DNA of 64,000 nt from positions 5,947,754-6,011,753 of the forward strand of contig OZ024792.1 in the NCBI GenBank assembly GCA_964017065.1, given 5' to 3'. Source of the stretch: Haliclona indistincta (Eukaryota > Porifera > Demospongiae > Haplosclerida > Chalinidae). The position numbers and the translations under genes are program-made. Under the pieces are notes generated by a model. That model saw only the letters and a program-made list of their open reading frames with translations, ran no database searches and was not told where the DNA came from. Positions 56,820 to 64,000 of the stretch are shown in pieces (the stretch's first letter is position 1; each line of letters begins with the position of its first letter).

Positions 56820-57523
56820 ACTTCAGTAGACAGCAGAGTAGCAATTGCAAAGCATGTGCATCATGTGCAGAGAGAGATACCAAACAAACAAGGAATGTCA
56901 TGATTATGAACTAAAGCAATGAATCTCTTTGCTCGCTCTTTTTGCTAGCTATTATCAAAGTAATAATTATGCTCGGCAACTGCTGTGATCCAGGACGCTT
57001 TCGTGGTTATGAATTTCTACAGTATGTTTTGTGAAGTCCTGGTTACAGTCTACAGTAGAAACCCTAGCTATAGACACCCCTCAATAAGGACACCCACTGT
57101 AATAAAGATAGGTCCCAAGATATCACTTTGTAATGTTTAACAACCCCTGGAATCAGGATACCTCTCTAATTAGGACACTATTCGTGGGTGTTGCGTTGGG
57201 TTTCACTATGTGAAGAGACAAAAAAAGCAAGTGTGTAGTGAAGAGTATCAAAAGAAAAGGTGAGAGACAGCAAGAGTGTCACAAGAGTCTAGCACCAGCA
57301 GCACTATTGGTTGATTTAATCATTCCATAAAGATTTACTGTTACGTTCACCGAGCTACTCAGTTCAAACATTTTGTAAAACACAGTATCTCACAACTTTG
57401 TTACTACATCTGTGCAGTGTAGAATGTACTATGTGTTCTAAGAACTCTACTCGTTATGTAGCTATAGCCTGTGTGCATTATACAGAAAAAATTATCACAT
57501 GCAGATCAAAAGTAATATTAACT
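56820..57523. other. Second copy of the duplicated non-coding segment
   Basis: Matches about 52440-53100, including ACAAGGAATGTCATGATTAT and ATTATGCTCG blocks, with small insertions (57075-57180 is unique to this copy). It serves as the 3' flank of ApoL-like copy B. Confidence 0.7.
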
Positions 57524-58504
57524 CTAATCTTCTCGCAAGTGTTTGCCAAGGGCCAAGTCAATTTTCTTACTTGCTGTTTGGACCGATTTCGAGCAATCTT
57601 TTGCTTCCTCGTGGATTTCCGAAAGGAAAGTATTCAAGGTTATTAGATCATGACAAAGAGTATCTATTGTCTGCTTACTCTGCCACCAGCTATACTGAAT
57701 CTGATCTACTGCTGCTCCAAGGGAGACGGTTGCAAGGCGAACATCTGTAACACTGTTGTTAAGTAAGTTGGCAGACTCCAGCCAGTCTTTTAATATTGCA
57801 AGCTGATTGTTGAAGGCTTTTCTTTGATTTTCATAATGTCTAGCAATTCCTATGGTAGTACCGCCTCCTATGCCCCCTACTGCAGCTGCTCCGGCTACTG
57901 CTCCAACAGGACCTGCCAATACACCACCAACAGCGCCTGCTATAACAGCCAGTCCAGTAGATGCAATTGCACCTGTGACCGTTGTCTTGTCTCTTTGTTC
58001 TCCAGCCTTCATAGCACAGTGCTTGCATTCCAAAGCTGCTTTGTTGGTAGACTTGATTGCAGTTGTGATGCTTTCTTTAAACAACAAAAAGGCATCCTCT
58101 ACATCGCTTAAAGCGCGCCTTATTTTCTCACGAAACGCGATTAGATCTTCATAGTTTGGATTAGGAATTTCCCATAAAATCCAGAAGCGACGACCTGTTT
58201 GTGAAAGACTAATTATCATCGAGTCAGTTCCGCTATCTAGGCTCCCTCCAGCACGGATAAGTGCTTCCACTTTTTTAACAAATTTCAAAGCGCATTCAAC
58301 AGCAGATTTCAGGTCTTGATAGGCTACTCTCACGTTTATGTGCTGCTTGATCAAGGCTTCACTCGTTGCCTCAACGCCTTCATATAATTTATCCACAGCC
58401 TCCGACACTTTGGAAACAAGAGAACCGACGGAATCAACAGTTTTCTCGGTCTCTTCCATAAAATCACGAAACGCCTTCATCTGGCCATCTTCTGCTGAAG
58501 CCAT
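57524..58504 (-). CDS. ApoL-like/alpha-pore-forming-type helical protein, copy B
   Basis: Intronless, 326 residues from the ATG complementary to 58502-58504 (MASAEDGQMKAFRDFMEETE). By eye over 85% identical to copy A, in register apart from two extra residues at the N terminus. The hydrophobic hairpin is kept and even more Gly/Ala-rich (IASTGLAVIAGAVGGVLAGP then VGAVAGAAAVGGIGG). Substitutions cluster on helix surfaces (KQNRKVRAAY to KQHINVRVAY, ALSDVED kept) and the frame is open in both copies, so both are probably expressed and under selection. The upstream 150 bp, including the CTAGCCACTAGCTAT box, is shared with copy A, so their promoters are duplicated as well. Function unknown. Confidence 0.8.
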   Translation of the reverse strand: MASAEDGQMKAFRDFMEETEKTVDSVGSLVSKVSEAVDKLYEGVEATSEALIKQHINVRVAYQDLKSAVECALKFVKKVEALIRAGGSLDSGTDSMIISLSQTGRRFWILWEIPNPNYEDLIAFREKIRRALSDVEDAFLLFKESITTAIKSTNKAALECKHCAMKAGEQRDKTTVTGAIASTGLAVIAGAVGGVLAGPVGAVAGAAAVGGIGGGTTIGIARHYENQRKAFNNQLAILKDWLESANLLNNSVTDVRLATVSLGAAVDQIQYSWWQSKQTIDTLCHDLITLNTFLSEIHEEAKDCSKSVQTASKKIDLALGKHLRED

Positions 58505-59061
58505 TATCAGGGATCCAAAAAAAAACAAACTCCTTCAGGAAAACACTGGAAATAACTGAGTGGAGCTAGCCACTAGCTATTATATGGGGCCCTCTATCGA
58601 CGCGACTCGCGAGCGAATTAGTGATGATGGGGGGGGGTGGAGTGCGTCGAATGCACATAGATGGTAATGAGGGCCCTATGTATAGCTAATATCGGGCGAT
58701 GTCAATACCGGAAGTATGACGTTGACCAATCAAATTCAGTTTTGGTCACGTGCGCGAATTGTCATACTGCGTGTAGTTCCACATCGTTCGCATCTTCCTT
58801 CGTACTTCCGGTCTTCACAAGATCTTGAATAATTCAAAGTACATGTAGACTAAATGTACATTCAGCGCCAAACTCGGCTTAGTTTTGTAGTTAACGGTGC
58901 GCCGCAGGGTCGTGTTGTCAAGACTTCCAAGCCCTTCGATGTCGCAGTGACCTTTATGCGTTGTTTTCAGGCCACACATTGAAAGGAAGGAAGCGCCGGG
59001 CATTATGGTAAACTGACTCAACATCAGTATTACTGCACTGCTCGCAAAGGTCTGGTCCCGT
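58505..59061. other. Upstream flank of copy B
   Basis: Includes the shared promoter-proximal region (58550-58620 matches 54150-54215) and TACTTCCGGTCTTCACA, also upstream of copy A. No further gene seen. Confidence 0.5.
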
Positions 59062-59503
59062 TTCGTCGACTGTCGTTTGGTCGACCAGTCAATTAATTAG
59101 CACCCACGCACTCGATCAGTCACACGTCCACGCTCCTCCTCTACGCTAATGTGCTTGTTTTCGCTACTTCTGCTTTAGTGCTTTTTCAACGTTTCGCTTC
59201 TCTGCATCCTTAGCAAGGGCCGAAGGTCCTGTTTAGAACGATCCTTAGGCTTACCAAGGGCCGAAGGCCCGGGTTAGGACGACCCTCCCGACGATCCTTA
59301 GGCTTACCAAGGGCCGAAGGCCCGGTTTAGGACGACCCTCCCGACTTTGCGCAGTTAGGAGAAGGTTTTTAGGGTTTAGGGTTTAGCTGTACGTTAAGCG
59401 TTGATGACTTGATGCCGTGGAAACGGCGGTGCAGCAGACATGCTCGTTATTACCTTAGTCGACGAATCGAGAGTCGACCAAACGGCAGTCGACCAAACGG
59501 CAC
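59062..59503. mobile_element. Inverted-repeat-bounded element with internal 54-bp repeats
   Basis: GTCGACTGTCGTTTGGTCGA (about 59065) is mirrored by GTCGACCAAACGGCAGTCGA (about 59473), about 27 of 31 bases matching. Inside are three copies of a 43-54-bp unit (AAGGGCCGAAGGCCCGG with GATCCTTAGGCTTACC) at about 59213-59345, and TTTAGGGTTTAGGGTTTAG at 59368-59386. No coding capacity. Foldback or MITE is the likely nature. Confidence 0.6.
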
Positions 59504-61574
59504 TAAATCGGGTGGTGCCTAAAACCCGGGACGGGACGGGACATGCGCGGGACGTCCCGTCGGGACAGGATCATCCAATCCCGTCCCAAGCTGAAATCAG
59601 GAAGCTCCTGCAAGCAGCGCAATGTTTAAGACAGCACTCTTCTAGCTTTGGTTGACTTTCTATGCCACCAAAGATAAAAATTATTATCAATGCCATTGAG
59701 AAGCGAGTGCTGCAGATCAAGAAGCCTGCAGTTACGTACGTTCACCACTTTTGATGATAGGAATTATGAATGGAACATCAAAACAATGTGGTGTCAGCAT
59801 GCTATTGATCGACTAGTAACCATAAATAGCGAAAATCGGGGTTAAATTGGGTAATTCCGGTCACTTTGAAAAACGACTTTCTATGCTAACGACGAGAGTT
59901 TGGCGGCTGTTTTTGCTAGAAATAGATGTGTTCAGCATCCTATAACATTCTATTATTCGCAGTAAGCAGTACTTTTGTATAATGATTGCATTTAGCAGAT
60001 GTTTATGGCACGGATTCTTGGTACAGCTATAGTTGGTCTAAATGCTAAGTGTTGTAGAGATTTCCGAAATTGTGTGCCGCGCTACGATCAGCTTTGGTCG
60101 TCTCCTGCCGCTTTCAAAACTGTCTGCATGATTTTATTTGTTTTCGCGGCAGAGAAATTTGTAAAAGCTGTTTTGCAATGTCACCGCCCACGTAGAGCTT
60201 GAAATGAGCTCCACCTACCATGATACAGGCATCTGCCAGCTCGAAATCGCTGAAGATAGCAGGATACTACTATGTCTGCATTTTCATTAATGTTCAGTCT
60301 TTAGTTTAAGCTTAGTTTGCTAACGAGTTACATCTTCTTTTAAGAATTAAAATTCATAAGGCAAAGTTTCTCTTTTAATTCAGCTTCGTCAAGCATACAA
60401 AGGTTCAGAGTGGCGCCGATTATACCAACAGGAAGTAGTCAGTTAGCCTCAGTCTGGCTGTGGTGGTAGAGGGATGTTGCCACTACGAAGGCAGCATATT
60501 GGCTGCTGGAGTGAAAGCCCCTTCTTTCCAGGGCGATGGGTTTTCTGCAAAGTGACCGGAAATAGGCGGTGACCGAAATTAGGCCACTTTACCTTAGTGC
60601 CGTACTTAGTGCCATCTTGTCATGCCCATAGCAACTGGTCCAATAGTCTTTATTAGTAGACTCATTGTAAGCGCTTACCTCTTAGAATAGCCCCTAGGTA
60701 GTTAAAATACTCCTGATGTCGCCAACAGCCAAGATATACGTGAATTATTGCCTTTAGCCTAAGTGTAGCCGCCATCTTGTTTTCCGCTCAACCCTAAATA
60801 AGACTTACCCCCGTTTACCTTATGCCACGTCTACCGTACCGCGTGGCATAATAATTAAGTCATTGACTCCGCCCACATCAGGTTTTCAAACTGAGCTCGG
60901 TTCTCGAACAGCTTCGCTTTGTCTCTGCTCTGGGCGCTTCAGCGCGCAAGCTAGAGCCTAGAGGTATGAACATTTGTTTAAAGCAGTATACTATACCCTG
61001 GGTAACACTGATCCGTCTATGCTGACATCATGGCCCACGGCAGGCGCGGGCGAACTTACCCATAAAGTTTCTTCATAGATAATAATCTATGGTTTCTTTC
61101 ACTACGCGGCGTAAGCTGTACCTATAGGACTCCTGGGCTGTTGACAACTAGACATTGGTCATTGTAAAAAGCTAGAAGCCTCTGTGATCGTGATATCGAC
61201 ATCAACATGCAAGCCTGGGACTAGTCTACGGACTAGGCTTCCTGGCAGCCATGATCATCATAGTGCTCCGCTGAGTTGTTAGTGTTAGTCTCTTCTTCAT
61301 CCATTACAGTGCTAAGAAATATCATGTTGTCAACTCATATACCCTCAACTTCTCTTTCTTGTGCATTCCATGTAGTTGGGCGTGGCCCGACCTCCATGTT
61401 CCTTGACTCTCTGTCTAGAGGCTATGCATGCACCTTCTGATCTACTAGACTATAATAACTGCTGCTCACAGAGAGTTGTAAAATGAAATACAAGCTAGCA
61501 TAGAATACAGCTATTAAATTCAAACTGATAGTGATCAAAAAAGTAACAGCAACAAGTAAAGTAAAAAAGTTTTA
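59504..61574. other. Gene-poor accessory stretch
   Basis: About 2 kb with no recognisable gene. There is a GC-rich palindrome (GGGACGTCCCGTCGGGAC, about 59557), a possible weak inverted pair (CCGGTCACTTTG near 59858 and its inverse near 60545), and a small hairpin (TTATGCCACG with CGTGGCATAA, about 60821-60850). ORFs of up to 71 codons look random. Confidence 0.4.
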
Positions 61575-62290
61575 TGCAAAAGTAAAGGAACAAGATTGGA
61601 TGATGCTTGCAAAAGTAAAGGAACAAGATGGGATGATGCTTTCAAAAGTAGAGGAACAAGATGGGATGATGGTTGCAAAAGTGAAGGAACAATGCTTGCA
61701 AATGTAAAAGTCACAAGTATCCCTACATCAGCGGCTTGAAGGAGGACGCAGTCTGATGAAGTAATTGACGGTTGTAAATAACTAGACTGAGGTATCTGTG
61801 TTTAGGAGGACGCAGTCCGATGAAGTAGTCGACAGTTGTAAATAACTAGAGGTATCTGTGTTAGTCCGATGAAGTAGTTGACAGTTGTAAATAACTAGAG
61901 GTATCTGTGTTTTGGAGGACGCAGTCCGATGAAGTAATTGACGGTTGTAAATAACTAGAGGTATCTGTGTTAGGAGGATGCAGTCCGATGAAGTAGTTGA
62001 CAGTTGTAAATATCTGTGTTTTGGAGGAAGCAGTCCGATTAAGTAATTGGCAGTTGTAAAAGGTATAGGAAGAGGATTCCACATTTGTCAGTTGCATGTT
62101 GTTGCAGCAAGCCGCTGATGTAGGGATACTTGGGACTTTTACATTTGCAAGCATTATTCCTTCACTTTTGCAACCATCATCCCATCTTGTTCCTCTACTT
62201 TTGAAAGCATCATCCCATCTTGTTCCTTTACTTTTGCAAGCATCATCCCATCTTGTTCCTTTACTTTTGCAAGCGTCATCCCTACAGTAC
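61575..62290. repeat. Long inverted repeat (two arms of about 165 bp) around a 57-bp tandem repeat
   Basis: The left arm, 61575-61738, is minisatellite (AAAGTAAAGGAACAAGATGG) ending TCCCTACATCAGCGGCTTG. The right arm, about 62110-62280, is its nearly perfect inverse, starting CAAGCCGCTGATGTAGGGA. The spacer has five or six copies of a unit of about 57 bp (GGACGCAGTCCGATGAAGTA, then CAGTTGTAAATAACTAGAGG). Transcripts could fold into a long double-stranded hairpin. Confidence 0.9.
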
Positions 62291-63129
62291 ACTTTCTAGT
62301 TTTTTTATTAAAACTTGTTTACCGTACTTTAATGATGGGATGTTGCTTGCAAAGTAAAGGAACAATATGGGATGATGCTTGCAAAGGTAAAAGTGCTAAC
62401 TATAATTGTCATAATAATTATGTCATACAACTTTTCAAGAGTGATGGGAAGTTGAATTATCATTGCCGCTAGGCAATGATATGTAGGGATGACCGCGAAT
62501 TATTATTGTTATGACCCAAGCAATGATGCTGGATCAAGCCGAATTTCAGTTCTAAGATAACCAATAATAAATATTGGCTTGCTTATTTATAATTATGTGC
62601 AAGCCAGTACTTTAAAATTTGCAAACATTATCCCATCTTGTTCCTTTACTTTTTAAAGTTTCATTCCTTTACTTTAGCAATTGTCATTCCAACACTTCAT
62701 TAGTTTTGTTAATTTGTTTTACTTCGTTGTAAAGGTAGCTGTATAAACAAGAGTATGCCATAACTTTTAATTCCTCAAAAACTGGATTAAAAGTATATCA
62801 TAACCCTCAGATTGCATACCTTCACTGATGCACAGAAGTGAACGTAGATTAGCTATTGCAGTAATATCTCTGATTAATCCATGCATGTGGCTTGATTGAA
62901 TTGGTGGTTTGATTCAGTGATACCGGTGCCACTATAAACTCATTTCAGACAAGATTTTTCTGGCAAGACTTACCAATGCCTAGCTTTTTCTTCTAGAAAC
63001 CTAGCATACTGAATTGAGTCTTTGAGGCTTTGTTGAATTTTTATGCGTTTGTGTCCGTCGGTATGTGTGTGTCGTCAAAAAACACGCCTGTTTGCGTCTT
63101 AAAGCTTGAAAATCTCCACGAAAACACTC
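62291..63129. other. Repeat-derived interval before the second DRAM fragment
   Basis: 62340-62700 resembles 54650-55080 (GCAATGATATGTA, TTCAGTTCTAAGATAA, CAATAATA blocks), and 62950-63045 resembles 55540-55630. No gene seen. Confidence 0.6.
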
Positions 63130-63315
63130 AAATAAGAAGCATCCAGGTGGTAGATTTCCACAGGCAGAGATCATGGGAAGCGGCCATGGTTCAACATGAC
63201 CCAGAGAGACAGCCAACACGTAGCAGAGAGTGATGGTTGCTAGAGCACCCGCTCCACTGATGTAGCCGGTAAGGGCAGCAGGGACACTCCAGATAGTTGT
63301 CATGATCGCTTGCAT
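63130..63315 (-). pseudogene. Truncated DRAM/TMEM150-like 5' exon, second copy
   Basis: MQAIMTTIWSVPAALTGYIS through ISACGNLPPGC is almost identical to 56453-56270. Identity breaks at about 63130, inside the exon, where unrelated sequence begins, so TM2 and TM3 are lost. A broken duplicate. Confidence 0.75.
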
Positions 63316-63520
63316 GCAATTCGCTCACTTAGGGTGGGGCTGAAATTTACTAGAGGTGTGGCTAGCTCTGCATGCATATATGCAACCTGCGAAATACCAT
63401 AAATAAATTATTCTGTTTCTATACGTCTTTAATTGTTGATCATAAGTATAATAAAAGTAAGAATGTATGTTTTGCTTGCTTGTAGTGTTTAGTTACAGAC
63501 AGTTTTGATTCCAAAGCAGT

Positions 63521-64000
63521 TTAAACCAAGGGGGTCTTATTCTGTCGACACATATTAAACACTAGGGGAGTTTTCTCAGATAGACCCTGGTCCATCTTCA
63601 GTTCACAAATGGCAGTGTCTGACTCATTCTTTTCCTTCTTGCCTGCTCCTATAGTAACCCCTGTCAGGTCATACCCCATAATCATCTGGAATATGCTGAT
63701 TGTAAAAACACCAGTCCTGAAGCAGAATAAACACATGGCAGTGTGTTAGGACAACAAGGATACATGCTTTCAATATCTTACCATTCACATACGGCAATGT
63801 ATGGGTGATATTTGTGAAAACTAAACCCTGCGTGTGGTAATATTAAACCGAGCAAGATTTGTACGCACTTTGCCTACCACACAGTATTGCTGCGACTGCT
63901 ATTCCGGCCAGTAACACTAGAAAGCATATCTGCTTGATTACTCTTGACACAAGAGCGATTCTTTTATCATTGCAAGTTGAAATGGCGATTATTGCCGTGT
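63521..64000 (-). CDS. DRAM/TMEM150-like membrane protein, 3' end (runs off the window)
   Basis: Last two exons of a minus-strand gene whose 5' part lies beyond 64000. The exon at 63865-64000 gives AIISTCNDKRIALVSRVIKQ and a TM helix (ICFLVLLAGIAVAAILCG). The last exon (63521-63716) joins in phase and gives GVFTISIFQMIMGYDLTGVT and a hydrophilic tail ending MCRQNKTPLV. The donor at 63864 (GTACAAAT) is weak but is the only one that keeps phase. The family assignment comes from the linked 5' exon fragments at 56453 and 63315, which sit just downstream of a tail in the same order, as in a tandem array. Confidence 0.6.

Noticed and set aside
59368..59386. Internal telomere
   Set aside because: Only about two and a half TTTAGGG units.
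59999..60202. 67-codon ORF in the gene-poor stretch
   Set aside because: Has an ATG but no family features, neighbours or splice support.
60420..60520. Possible tRNA or small structured RNA
   Set aside because: No acceptor stem, anticodon arm or T-loop consensus could be placed.

Overview
This is nuclear DNA of an animal with a compact, intron-rich genome. Introns are mostly 45-80 bp with GT-AG ends, intergenic gaps are short, and the genes are clear metazoan orthologues (WASL, UBE2Q, ZFR, AKAP13/ARHGEF28-type RhoGEF, tetraspanin, ENSA/ARPP19, GLMP). Gene density, intron size and short palindromic MITEs resemble a demosponge such as Amphimedon. The species is my inference; I could not search a database.

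Positions 1-31.7 kb hold housekeeping genes: the 3' part of WASL (+), UBE2Q (-), a MIS12-like kinetochore gene (+), a TTLL6/13-type tubulin glutamylase (-), a TM2-domain membrane protein (+), SFR1 (-), the mitochondrial NAD-isocitrate dehydrogenase alpha subunit (+), ZFR (-), a large RhoGEF (-), an RPUSD2-type pseudouridine synthase (+) and CLPX (-). RPP14 (+) follows at 31.9-32.35 kb. Apart from ZFR/RhoGEF, these genes form head-to-head pairs with 36 to about 410 bp between start codons, alternating with tail-to-tail junctions that are also tight.

Positions 32.8-38.5 kb are a stack of four unrelated tandem repeats (periods of about 155, 72, 30 and 38 bp). A direct duplication of about 0.9 kb and 18-bp minisatellites continue to 40.25 kb. 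Genes resume with GALT (-), an RPRD2-like CID protein (+), an intronless DUF1152-like gene (-), a tetraspanin (+), an ENSA/ARPP19 homologue (-) and GLMP (+), ending at 51.9 kb.

The last 12 kb is a young, repeat-rich accessory region. A direct segmental duplication carries two near-identical intronless genes on the minus strand. They encode helical proteins of about 325 residues with a central glycine-rich hydrophobic hairpin, an architecture like apolipoprotein L or alpha-helical pore-forming proteins. Between and beyond them lie broken pieces of a DRAM/TMEM150 gene family, dispersed minisatellites, a long inverted repeat and foldback-like elements. A further DRAM-like gene runs off the right edge. 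This region, the DUF1152 gene and the TTAA-flanked nested palindrome in a ZFR intron are the most interesting parts. For spliced genes the coordinates are the full CDS span from start to stop codon; the splice sites were read by eye.
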